Assembly: GCA_963752565.1 (NCBI GenBank)
Contig: CAVVZC010000003.1
Location: forward strand, 62,001-126,000
Direction of reading: 5' to 3'
Source of the DNA: UBA11574 sp963752565
Lineage (GTDB): Bacteria > Desulfobacterota > Desulfobacteria > Desulfobacterales > UBA11574
Length of the DNA: 64,000 bases
In this document: piece after piece, positions 37,515 to 45,752 of the stretch
Layout: every line of letters begins with the position of its first letter
Numbering within the stretch: position 1 is the first letter of the stretch
The notes under the pieces: generated by a model
The model's database searches: none
Seen by the model: only the letters and a program-made list of their open reading frames with translations
What the model was told of the DNA's origin: nothing
Made by a program: the position numbers and the translations under genes

Positions 37515-38282
37515 AATCTGGCTGAGAAACAGTTTGGTCCGGTCGTGCTGGGGATTTTCGAAAAATTCATCGGGGGTGTTCCCCTCGACAATTTGACCGA
37601 AATCCATGAAAAGGACCCGGTGGGCCACACTCTTGGCAAATCCCATTTCATGAGAAACCACGATCATGGTCATCCCTTCCCGGGCCAGCTCGATCATAAC
37701 ATCCAAGACTTCCTTGATCATTTCCGGGTCAAGGGCGGAGGTGGGTTCATCAAAAAGCATGACTTTCGGGTTCATGCACAAACTTCTGGCAATGGCGACA
37801 CGCTGCTGCTGGCCGCCGGACAGCTGCCCGGGATATTTTTTTGCCTGTTCGGCAATGTGCACCTTCTCCAGGTAATACATGGCGGTTTCTTCAGCTTCCT
37901 TCTTCGGCACTTTTCTCACCCATATAGGTCCCAACGTCAGATTTTCGATGATGCTCAGGTGAGGAAAGAGATTGAAATGCTGAAACACCATACCGACTTC
38001 CGTACGAACTTTCTCGATATGTTTGATATTGTTGGTCAGTTCGATGCCGTCCACCACAATGCGTCCCCGTTGATGTTCTTCCAGCCGGTTAATACAGCGG
38101 ATGAGTGTCGATTTCCCGGACCCTGAAGGGCCGCAAATGACAATGCGCTCCTGTTTATGCACGGTTAGATTGATTCCCTGAAGTACATGGAAATCACCAA
38201 ACCATTTGTGCATATCGATGATCTCTATGATGGCTTCATCAGACAGCGTTTGTTCCGTGGTGACTGAGGATTCTGTGTTCAT
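37506..38282 (-). CDS. aapP: Polar amino acid ABC transporter ATP-binding protein AapP
   Basis: A 258-aa cytoplasmic ATPase of the general L-amino acid (AAP/GlnQ-type) importer. Walker A GPSGSGKST is near residue 55, signature LSGGQQQRVAIARSL, Walker B VMLFDEPTSALDPE and H-loop VVSHEMGFAKSVA. The N-terminal ~18 residues are a polar extension. It is the last gene of the aapJQMP cluster, eight bases after aapM. Confidence 0.93.
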   Translation of the reverse strand: MNTESSVTTEQTLSDEAIIEIIDMHKWFGDFHVLQGINLTVHKQERIVICGPSGSGKSTLIRCINRLEEHQRGRIVVDGIELTNNIKHIEKVRTEVGMVFQHFNLFPHLSIIENLTLGPIWVRKVPKKEAEETAMYYLEKVHIAEQAKKYPGQLSGGQQQRVAIARSLCMNPKVMLFDEPTSALDPEMIKEVLDVMIELAREGMTMIVVSHEMGFAKSVAHRVLFMDFGQIVEGNTPDEFFENPQHDRTKLFLSQILH

Positions 38283-38290
38283 AAAAACGG

Positions 38291-39385
38291 TTAATCTCCC
38301 CTCGACAATTCTTTTTCCAACTTTCTACTGTAATTCGACATGGAAAAACAACCCAAAAAATAAAGAATGGCCACAAAAATATAGGCTTCTTTGCTGAACC
38401 CCATCCACTCCGGATTGGAAAGGACAGTCTGGCTGGTTTTGAGTAAATCATAAAGGGCGATGATCACCACAAGGGATGTGTCCTTGAAAGCAGAGATGAG
38501 GATGCTGACCGTAGGAGGAATAATGATTTTTAATGCCTGGGGCAATATAATCAGGCGCATGGTCATATAATAGTTCAAACCCAAAGATTCAGCTGCCTCA
38601 TACTGCCCTCTGGACATCCCCTGCAACCCACCCCGAACCACCTCTGCGATATAGGCGGCCGTAAACAAAATGATGGCCACCTGGGCCCGGAGAATCTTGT
38701 TGAAGGTGAGCCCTTCAGGCAGAAACAGCGGGAAAATAATCGACGACATAAAGAGCAGGCTGATCAAGGGAACACCCCTGATCAATTCAATATACACAAT
38801 GCAGAGTGTTTTTATGCCACGCATTTTAGACTGACGGCCCAGTGCCAGAACAACCCCAAGTGGATATGCTGCCGTGAGTCCGAAAACAGACAGCAACAGC
38901 GTCAACGGCAAACCGCCCCACTGGGTGCTCTCCACCGGGTCAAGTCCAATAAAGCCCCCTCTCAAAAGTAGGCCCATGATAAAAAGACCCGAGATCCAGG
39001 CATATGCCAGGGGCTTTTTCCAGTATTTACGGTTCTGACTGAAAAATAGCAGGGCAAAGAGAATGATCATGGCCAAAAGGGGCCGCCACTGAAGATCGTA
39101 AGGATAGAAACCAAACAGGATAAACCGAAAATTCGATGAAATAATTGACCAGCAGGCACCTCCGGCATCGCGGCACACCTGTCCTGTGGTGTTCCAAAGG
39201 CTGTCGATGAAGGCCCATCGAAAAAAAGGCAAAGCGGTTTTCCACAGAAAAAAAAGCGTCACTATGGTCAGCGCTGAATTGAACCAGCCGTTAAATAGAT
39301 TGGCCTTTATCCAACCGATAACCCCCACACTGACAATCGGCGGTCTGATCTCTTCTTTTTGGAAAGGTTGTGTAATATCTGCCAT
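38291..39385 (-). CDS. aapM: General amino acid ABC transporter permease AapM
   Basis: A 364-aa inner-membrane permease. A His/GlnP-type C-terminal half carries the EAA-like coupling motif (GGLQGMSRGQYEAAESLGL followed by LPQALKIIIPP). The extended N-terminal half with extra helices is characteristic of AapM compared with ~220-aa HisM-type permeases. It pairs with AapQ. A repeat sits between it and aapQ, so transcription may pass through 240 AT-rich bases. The ribosome site is weak. Confidence 0.92.
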   Translation of the reverse strand: MADITQPFQKEEIRPPIVSVGVIGWIKANLFNGWFNSALTIVTLFFLWKTALPFFRWAFIDSLWNTTGQVCRDAGGACWSIISSNFRFILFGFYPYDLQWRPLLAMIILFALLFFSQNRKYWKKPLAYAWISGLFIMGLLLRGGFIGLDPVESTQWGGLPLTLLLSVFGLTAAYPLGVVLALGRQSKMRGIKTLCIVYIELIRGVPLISLLFMSSIIFPLFLPEGLTFNKILRAQVAIILFTAAYIAEVVRGGLQGMSRGQYEAAESLGLNYYMTMRLIILPQALKIIIPPTVSILISAFKDTSLVVIIALYDLLKTSQTVLSNPEWMGFSKEAYIFVAILYFLGCFSMSNYSRKLEKELSRGD

Positions 39386-39397
39386 GGATTTTTCGTC

Positions 39398-39540
39398 TAA
39401 AAATTACAAATTCCAAGCACCAATTTACAAATAAATCTCAAATTCCAATGTTCAAAGATCAAAACTTTAAGAACAGAGATATTGTTTGGGTTTTCGAAAT
39501 TTGGTCATTGATCATTGTTTGTTATTTGGGATTTAATTTT
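39398..39540. repeat. AT-rich intergenic repeat, copy 2, between aapQ and aapM
   Basis: Reads in reverse of copies 1 and 3: CCAAGCACCAATTTAC, AAATAAATCTCAAATTCC, GGTCATTGATCATTG. It is inserted inside the aap operon, yet neither flanking gene is interrupted. Confidence 0.75.
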
Positions 39541-39628
39541 CGAATTTAAATCAGTCAATTAACTTTCAACAAAGCAAATCTCCTCCTATGGAAAATCAAA
39601 GCCCGGTTATCTGGGCCAGGCTTTTTAC

Positions 39629-40801
39629 CTATCGTTCCACCAAAGCGGCTTTTTTATTATACCAGTTCATAAACGCAGATGTCAGGAGACTAAAAATAAG
39701 ATAGACCAGCATAATCAGCGCCACGCCTTCAATGGCCTGGCCGGTCTGGTTGATGGTTGTGTTGGCCACGGATACAAAATCAGGAAACCCAATGGCCACC
39801 GCCAGCGAGCTGTTTTTGGTCAGGTTCAGCATCTGGCTGGTGAGCGGCGGAATGATCACCCGAAGGGCCTGGGGTAAAATCACAAGGTTGAGCACCATGG
39901 GGGGTCTAAGACCCATCGACATGGCAGCCTCTGTCTGGCCTTTACTGACCGACTGAATTCCAGCCCGGACAACTTCTGCGACAAATGCGGCCGTATAGAG
40001 AACCAGACCCAGCAGGAGAGCGATGAACTCCGGAGAGAGGGTCAGACCGCCGATAAAATTAAAACCCACAAGTTTCGGCATATTCAATTCGGTGGGGGCG
40101 CCCGCCATCCACCAGGTTAACAATGGAAGCCCTAACAAAAGCCCCATGGAAACTCGAAATACCGGAAAAAGCTGACCTGTCCGTTCCTGACGTTTTTTTG
40201 CCCACCGGCGCACCAGATAAACGATAATACCGCCGGCCACAAAGGCGATGGCCATATAGGCATGTGCCGGATGGGTCTTGGGAATGGTAAACGCAACCCC
40301 GCGATTGCATAAAAAGACGCCGGTTATGGGGTTGAGGGCCTGTCTGGGAGATGGAAAGGTTTCGTAAAAAATGGCATACCAGAAAAACAGCTGCAACAGC
40401 ACCGGGATGTCCTGCATCACTTCAATATAGATGGCCGCCAGTCTCGATACCAGCCAGTTTGTGGAGAGCCGGGCCACACCGATAAATGTGCCCAGTATAA
40501 TGGTAATAACAATACCGATAAAAGAAACATACAACGTGTTTAACGCCCCGACAATCAGGGCGCGGCCATAAGAACTGGCTGCAGAATAATCGATCAGGGA
40601 TTCACCGATTTCAAAAGAAGATTCTTGGTGGATAAAACCGAATCCCGTGGCAATGGATTGTTTTTCAAGATTGTGCAGTGTGTTGGAGGCCAGATAATAT
40701 CCCAGCAATCCTACCATGCAAAGCGTTATGAACTGAAAAAAGATCGCTCTCTTTTTAGGGTCGAGCCAGAATGGAACTTTTTCAGATACCGTATTCTTCA
40801 C
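39629..40801 (-). CDS. aapQ: General amino acid ABC transporter permease AapQ
   Basis: A 390-aa inner-membrane permease. The EAA-type segment is AGIQSVSKGQTEAAMSMGL followed by LPQALRVIIPPLTSQ. The first transmembrane helix and long periplasmic loop (SSFEIGESLIDYSAASSYGR) plus the central loop (RWAKKRQERTGQ) are the AapQ-type extension. Residues AALVER end the protein. It lies 145 bases downstream of aapJ with a terminator hairpin in between. Confidence 0.92.
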   Translation of the reverse strand: MKNTVSEKVPFWLDPKKRAIFFQFITLCMVGLLGYYLASNTLHNLEKQSIATGFGFIHQESSFEIGESLIDYSAASSYGRALIVGALNTLYVSFIGIVITIILGTFIGVARLSTNWLVSRLAAIYIEVMQDIPVLLQLFFWYAIFYETFPSPRQALNPITGVFLCNRGVAFTIPKTHPAHAYMAIAFVAGGIIVYLVRRWAKKRQERTGQLFPVFRVSMGLLLGLPLLTWWMAGAPTELNMPKLVGFNFIGGLTLSPEFIALLLGLVLYTAAFVAEVVRAGIQSVSKGQTEAAMSMGLRPPMVLNLVILPQALRVIIPPLTSQMLNLTKNSSLAVAIGFPDFVSVANTTINQTGQAIEGVALIMLVYLIFSLLTSAFMNWYNKKAALVER

Positions 40802-40904
40802 AATTTTTTCTATAAGCGTTGAAACGATCCACTTTTATCTGAAACCCCAATTGAGAGGACCGGCCTTATCGGCGGGAAAACAGGGCTGGACATTCACGCA
40901 AGAT

Positions 40905-40940
40905 AAAAAAGGTGCTCCACTATGTGGAGCACCTTTTTAT
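40905..40940 (-). terminator. Hairpin terminator between aapJ and aapQ
   Basis: A perfect stem AAGGTGCTCCAC / GTGGAGCACCTT with a 3-base loop, followed by a T run in either direction. It sits seven bases after the aapJ stop codon (minus strand). As with livK, it would make binding-protein mRNA more abundant than permease mRNA by partial termination. Confidence 0.9.
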
Positions 40941-40946
40941 AACCGA

Positions 40947-41966
40947 TTACCTTACAGGAGCAGCGTACATGATGCCGCCGTTGGTCCACAGAGCATTCAA
41001 ACCCCGCTCAAGGGCCAGGGGTGTGTTGACACCCACGTTGCGTTCGAAGATTTCGCCGTAATTCCCCACCTGTTTGACGATGTTATATACCCATTTTTCA
41101 TCCAGTCCCAGTGCTTTACCCATACCCGGGGTCACACCCAAGAAGCGCTGGATCTGAGGGTCTTTGCTTTTGAGCATTTGATCAACATTTTTCGATGTAA
41201 TTCCGAATTCCTCAGCCTGGATCAGGGCCATGACCGTCCAGTTGACAATGTCATACCACTGGTCGTCTCCATGGCGGACCACCGGCGCCAGAGGTTCCTT
41301 GGAAATAATTTCAGGAAGCAGGACATAGTCTTTGGGGTTGGGGGCTACAGACCTGTGAGCCGCCAATTGGGAGGCATCGGAGGTCAAAACGTCACAGCGA
41401 CCGGCAAAAAATGCCTTGGAAAGTTCGGCGGTTTGCTCGATGACCACCGGCTTCCATTTCAGCCCATTTTTTCGGAAAAAGTCCGCGGCATTCATTTCGG
41501 TGGTGGTTCCGGGCAGAACACATACCGTAGCGCCACCCAATTCCTTTGCGCTCTTTAGACCCAGCTTTTTGGGGACCAAAAAACCCTGACCGTCATAATA
41601 ATTGACATGGACAAAATTAAGACCGTTGGTGGTCTCACGGGTCAGGGTCTGGGTGGTATTTCGGCAAAGGACGTCAATTTCTTTGGACTGAAGGGCAGGA
41701 AGACGTTGCACGGCGGTCAGCGGAACAAATTTCACTTTGTTTGCATCACCAAACACAGCAGCCGCAACGGCCCTGGCCGTATCGACATCCAGGCCTTCCC
41801 ATACGCCTTTCTTATCCGGCATGCTGAAACCGAAAACGCCGCCGTTAACCCCGGCCTTGATAAATCCATTTTTTTGGACATCCTGAAGCGTGCCTGCCAC
41901 GGCCATACCTGCCGTAACCATCAGAAGTGCCAATACAACTGTTACACTCACTTTAAAGAATCTCAT
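40947..41966 (-). CDS. aapJ: General amino acid ABC transporter substrate-binding protein AapJ
   Basis: A 339-aa periplasmic protein. The signal peptide (VTVVLALLMVTAGMAVAG) is followed by LQDVQKNGFIKAGVNGGVFGFS and the SBP_bac_3 fold. The segment FGDANKVKFVPLTAVQRLPAL and the NTTQTLTRETTNGLNFVHVN strip are typical of the AapJ branch. An AAAAGGAGGTACGAAGG site precedes the ATG. It is the first gene of aapJQMP. The family binds many polar L-amino acids, notably Glu, Asp, Gln. Confidence 0.93.
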   Translation of the reverse strand: MRFFKVSVTVVLALLMVTAGMAVAGTLQDVQKNGFIKAGVNGGVFGFSMPDKKGVWEGLDVDTARAVAAAVFGDANKVKFVPLTAVQRLPALQSKEIDVLCRNTTQTLTRETTNGLNFVHVNYYDGQGFLVPKKLGLKSAKELGGATVCVLPGTTTEMNAADFFRKNGLKWKPVVIEQTAELSKAFFAGRCDVLTSDASQLAAHRSVAPNPKDYVLLPEIISKEPLAPVVRHGDDQWYDIVNWTVMALIQAEEFGITSKNVDQMLKSKDPQIQRFLGVTPGMGKALGLDEKWVYNIVKQVGNYGEIFERNVGVNTPLALERGLNALWTNGGIMYAAPVR

Positions 41967-42266
41967 CCTTCGTACCTCCTTTTCAGTTTACGGTTGATTC
42001 CAGGATTTCATAGACATATTATTCTTTCCTCAACGTTTCCAAATATTTTTCATACCACAGATGTCATGTTTTGCAAATACAAAACATCATACCTAAAAAA
42101 CTCTAACTTGAAAAAACCCTTTAATCGCGATACGATGAATGCCGAAGCATTTATTGGTAAATTGTGTGCTTTTTTATGGCAAAATAATTTTCGTGGATTT
42201 GTACTTTTTAAATTTCGTAATGACACAATTTAAAACGCTCGGTTTAGGTTTTAAGAGGTTAATACA

Positions 42267-43118
42267 ATGACAAAACATCAAAACAGTCAATTTTCAGGCG
42301 CCAGCCAATATGTTCTGGATGATGAGCTGGCCAGCATCGTCAATGTCTCCATTGCCCTTGAGATGCCGTTATTGCTCAAAGGAGAGCCCGGCACCGGTAA
42401 AACCATGCTGGCCCATGCCATTGCCGAAAGTCTGAAAATGCCCCTTATTGTGCTCAATGTGAAATCGAGCATGAAACTGGTGGACGCCCTTTACCAGTAT
42501 GATACCCTCACACGTTTGAATGACAGCCGTTTCGGCGATTCAAAACGGGACGTCAGCAAGATCGAAGATTACATCAAAATGGGCAAGATCGGCCAGGCCT
42601 TTACTTCAAAAGTAAGGACCGTGCTTTTGATCGATGAGATCGACAAGGCTGATACCGATTTCCAGGACGACATGCTCGATGTTCTGGATCAGATGGAGTT
42701 TGACATCATTGAAATTGACAAAACCATCACAACCAAATTCCGTCCGGTCATCGTTATCACGTCCAATGCCAAAAAGGATCTGTCAGATCCGTTTCTGGGC
42801 AGATGCAATTTTCATCACATCGCCTTTCCGGATCCGGAGATGATGCGAAAGATCATTCAGGTTCACTTTCCGGATATCAATTCGAATCTCATGAAAAGTG
42901 CCGTATCCACATTTTACGAACTGCGTAAAATCGATGCCATTGAAAAGAAGCCTGCCACCAGGGAGCTGATTAACTGGATACGGGCACTTAAAACCGATCT
43001 TGACTTTAACCCCGATCTCCTGGCCAATGGGGATATTCCCTTTCTGGGTGTGTTGTTTAAAAAAAGTCAGGATTATAAAAGAGCCATGGGTTCTAAAAAC
43101 CGTCGTGGTCTGTTTTAA
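42267..43118 (+). CDS. MoxR-family AAA+ ATPase
   Basis: A 283-aa ATPase. Walker A GEPGTGKTM is at about residues 38-46, Walker B VLLIDEIDKAD near 125, sensor 1 in VIVITSNAKKDLSD, and an arginine-finger region DPFLGRCNFHH. MoxR ATPases work as chaperones with VWA-domain partners, often for metallo-enzyme maturation. The partner gene follows eight bases later. A GTTTTAAGAGG site lies before the ATG. What enzyme this pair serves cannot be read, since no dehydrogenase is adjacent. Confidence 0.9.
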   Translation: MTKHQNSQFSGASQYVLDDELASIVNVSIALEMPLLLKGEPGTGKTMLAHAIAESLKMPLIVLNVKSSMKLVDALYQYDTLTRLNDSRFGDSKRDVSKIEDYIKMGKIGQAFTSKVRTVLLIDEIDKADTDFQDDMLDVLDQMEFDIIEIDKTITTKFRPVIVITSNAKKDLSDPFLGRCNFHHIAFPDPEMMRKIIQVHFPDINSNLMKSAVSTFYELRKIDAIEKKPATRELINWIRALKTDLDFNPDLLANGDIPFLGVLFKKSQDYKRAMGSKNRRGLF

Positions 43119-43126
43119 CAAAAAGT

Positions 43127-44317
43127 ATGTTTATCGACTTCTTCTACCAGTTAAAGACTGTCGGAATACCGGTCAGTCCAACCTCGTTTTTAACGCTTCA
43201 AAAAGCGCTGGATATGGGGCTGATCAACTCCATCGATGCCTTCTATACCTCTGCCCGAGCCATTCTGATTAAAAGTGAAAGGTTCTTTGATGTCTATGAC
43301 CAGGTATTTGCCCACCGGTTTCAGGATGCTGATATGCCCGAATATGAAAACCTTGAACTTGATGAGGTCACCAGAGCCCTGCTGGAGGGATGGCTGGAAG
43401 ACCCCGTATCTCTTGCCGCAGCCCTTGAGATGGATGAATCTGATATCATCGATCTGACGCCGGAAGAGCTGATTGAATATTTCAAGAAACGGCTTGAAGA
43501 TCAAAAAGGGAGACACGAGGGGGGAAGAACATGGATCGGAACCGGCGGGACGTCACCGGTGGGTCATTCTGGATACCACCCGGAGGGAATGCGTGTAGGC
43601 GGTGTATCCCGCAACAAGTCTGCCGTCAAAGTCGCCATGGACAGAAGGTACAAAGACTATTCCCACCGCGGTCTCCTGACACAGGCTATGATGGGTGAAG
43701 CTCTCAAAAGGCTCCGCAACATGGTGCCGGTGGGTCCCAAAGATACGGTCAACATTGATGAAACCATTTATCAGACCATGAAAAACGGGGGCGAAATCGA
43801 AATCGTCTTTTCAAGGCGCCTAAAAGACCGCATCAAAGTCATCCTGGCCATCGATAACGGCGGATGGTCCATGGATCAATATATACCGGTTGTTCAGACC
43901 CTTTTTAACTATGCCCGGGATCAGTTTAAGGATCTTAAAACATTCTTTTTTCACAACACGGTCTATGATTTTCTCTGGGAAGATCCGGCCAGAATCCAAC
44001 AACCTTTTAGAGTTGAAGATTTTATCTCCTTTGATCCGCAGACCCGCCTCATCATTGTGGGCGACGGTAGCATGGCGCCCTATGAACTCATGGCTGCAGA
44101 CGGCTCTATCCATGTGGAGGAGAGAAGTGGAAAACCGAGCATCGAGCAGTTAAAGTTTTTAGCCCAGACGTTTCCCCACTGTGTTTGGATGAATCCTGTA
44201 TTCTCACAAATATGGAATCAGACACCGACAATTAACACCATTGGGCAGATTTTTCCCATGTTTGAACTCACTCTGGATGGTCTGGAGGGAGCAGTCCATC
44301 ACCTGATGACCAAGTAA
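43127..44317 (+). CDS. VWA-domain partner of the MoxR ATPase (CoxE-like)
   Basis: A 396-aa cytoplasmic protein. The N-terminal half is helical (FLTLQKALDMGLINSIDAFY). The middle has a glycine-rich linker (GTGGTSPVGHSGYHPEGMR). The C-terminal VWA domain begins VILAIDNGGWSMDQYIPVVQ. Its MIDAS motif is D-N-G-G-W-S rather than the classical D-x-S-x-S, so one serine is replaced; several CoxE-like relatives show this, which weakens or alters metal binding. IIVGDGSMAPYEL may supply the later MIDAS residue. It is translated with the ATPase as a pair. Confidence 0.85.
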   Translation: MFIDFFYQLKTVGIPVSPTSFLTLQKALDMGLINSIDAFYTSARAILIKSERFFDVYDQVFAHRFQDADMPEYENLELDEVTRALLEGWLEDPVSLAAALEMDESDIIDLTPEELIEYFKKRLEDQKGRHEGGRTWIGTGGTSPVGHSGYHPEGMRVGGVSRNKSAVKVAMDRRYKDYSHRGLLTQAMMGEALKRLRNMVPVGPKDTVNIDETIYQTMKNGGEIEIVFSRRLKDRIKVILAIDNGGWSMDQYIPVVQTLFNYARDQFKDLKTFFFHNTVYDFLWEDPARIQQPFRVEDFISFDPQTRLIIVGDGSMAPYELMAADGSIHVEERSGKPSIEQLKFLAQTFPHCVWMNPVFSQIWNQTPTINTIGQIFPMFELTLDGLEGAVHHLMTK

Positions 44318-44392
44318 AGAATCCTGGCCCATCTTAGATCCCGTTACGCGGGGGAGAACCCGGCTTAATCGGCGGGTATGGTCTAAAAAGAG

Positions 44393-44878
44393 CTATTCTT
44401 CGAGAATTGTGACCCGTTGCATTGTGTCACCTTCTTGTATTTCATCCACAACATCCAAGCCTTTTACGACTTTACCAAATACGGTATGCTTCCCATTTAA
44501 GTGAGCTTGAGGGGAATGTGTAACAAAAAATTGACTTCCATTGGTGTTCGGCCCGGCATTTGCCATGGAAATGACACCCCTCTCGTGAGTCAGGGGATTC
44601 TCCTTTACCTCATCTTCAAACTGATAACCCGGACCACCGCTACCCGTTCCCGTTGGATCTCCTCCCTGGATCACAAAATTGGGAATCACTCGATGGAAAG
44701 ACACCCCATCATAAAATCCTTCTTTGGCCAAAAATACAAAATTGTTGACGGTTATCGGTGCATGTTGGGCATAGAGTTCCAATTCAATCAGGCCCTTATT
44801 GGTGTCGATTGTCACCGTATAGGCTTTATTTGCATCAATTTGCATTTCAGGTGGACTATTCCATTTCATTTGGGACAT
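44393..44878 (-). CDS. Cyclophilin-type peptidyl-prolyl cis-trans isomerase
   Basis: A 161-aa cytoplasmic enzyme (no signal peptide). The PPIase core has FHRVIPNFVIQGGDPTGTG with catalytic Arg and the Phe/Gln of the active site, then RGVISMANAGPNTNGSQFFV and LNGKHTVFGKVVKGLDVVDE. I chose 44,878 (MSQMKWNSPPE) because GGAGGAAATCAAA precedes it. It accelerates proline isomerisation during folding. It stands alone. Confidence 0.93.
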   Translation of the reverse strand: MSQMKWNSPPEMQIDANKAYTVTIDTNKGLIELELYAQHAPITVNNFVFLAKEGFYDGVSFHRVIPNFVIQGGDPTGTGSGGPGYQFEDEVKENPLTHERGVISMANAGPNTNGSQFFVTHSPQAHLNGKHTVFGKVVKGLDVVDEIQEGDTMQRVTILEE

Positions 44879-45067
44879 TTTGATTTCCTCCATTCTAAAT
44901 AAAATTTAGGTTTATCGGTTTTTATACGGATCAGGCATAAACGTTCCAATTGTTGAATCCTTATCAATAAGACCGGATGAGTTCAACAGGTTTCTAAAGA
45001 CGCTTTCACCGGTATAATGATTGCTTACTCATTTTAGGATATGATAGGATATTTAGCCAAACAGAAA

Positions 45068-45247
45068 TTAGAACCTATCTAAAAAACAATCTAACGGCCC
45101 ATGGCGGTGTTGTGAAACGGTTCAAAATACTCACATACTACGTGTATGCTCCGCTTTTTCACCGTTCCACGCCCCCGATTCTCGGGATTTCGCAAAGCTC
45201 AACTTGTTTTTTGTTGAACCCTAATCTTATTTTTGAGGTAGGTTCTA
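45068..45247. repeat. Palindromic repeat with conserved core, TAGAACCTA ends
   Basis: The ends TAGAACCTATCTAAAAA and TTTTTGAGGTAGGTTCTA bound a core (CATACTACGTGTATGCTCCG, CTTTTTCACCG, CGGGATTTCGCAAAGC) shared with 10,945-11,147 in reverse. The right end finishes at 45,247, two bases before the ATG of the next small gene, so the element provides its GAGG ribosome-binding sequence. Confidence 0.85.
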
Positions 45248-45248
45248 T

Positions 45249-45512
45249 ATGATTTTTGAAGACACCATGGAAGGGAAAAAAACCGTCTGGTTAAACTTTG
45301 AAATGGAGAAAGATGTGGCGACGTTAACAACGATTATAAAAATCATCGCCCCGCTGGTGGCTGCCATATTGGTGGGCAACTGGTATATGTCGGAAGTCAA
45401 AAAAGCACGCTTTAAAGGTGCCCCATGGTATCAGGCGTATGTATCGATTCCAGGCTTGCTGATTTTTCTGGCGATACTGCTTCCTATTATCTTATGGATA
45501 ATCAAAACCTAA
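45249..45512 (+). CDS. Small two-helix membrane protein, unknown
   Basis: An 87-aa protein. A charged N-terminus (FEDTMEGKKTVWLNFEMEKD) is followed by two hydrophobic helices at about residues 25-45 (LTTIIKIIAPLVAAILVGNW) and 65-86 (VSIPGLLIFLAILLPIILWI). A short polar loop (SEVKKARFKGAPWYQAY) separates them. I do not recognise the family. Its leader and ribosome site come from the palindromic repeat immediately upstream. Possibly the repeat inserted in front of an existing gene, or the original start lies within the repeat. It is not in an operon. Confidence 0.55.
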   Translation: MIFEDTMEGKKTVWLNFEMEKDVATLTTIIKIIAPLVAAILVGNWYMSEVKKARFKGAPWYQAYVSIPGLLIFLAILLPIILWIIKT

Positions 45513-45519
45513 CCCGGAT

Positions 45520-45690
45520 AAACCGGAAAAAACAAATCACAAAAAACAAATAATATCCAATGATCAATAAGAAAATTTCAAAAAAAAGATAGGCTATTAA
45601 ACATACCAAATTTAGTTTTGATTATTGAAATTTTGAATTTTGAATTTATTTGGAATTTGGTGCTTGTGTTTTGTTTTTTTGCCATAAAAT
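45520..45690. repeat. AT-rich intergenic repeat, copy 3
   Basis: AATATCCAATGATCAATAAG, then GAATTTATTTGGAATTTGG and TGCTTGTGTTTTG. It is the same family as 36,268 and 39,398. Confidence 0.75.
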
Positions 45691-45752
45691 GCACAAAATT
45701 CGCAATTAAGGTACGAATTGATCGCAAACAAAATGGGGAAAAATATTTTAAG

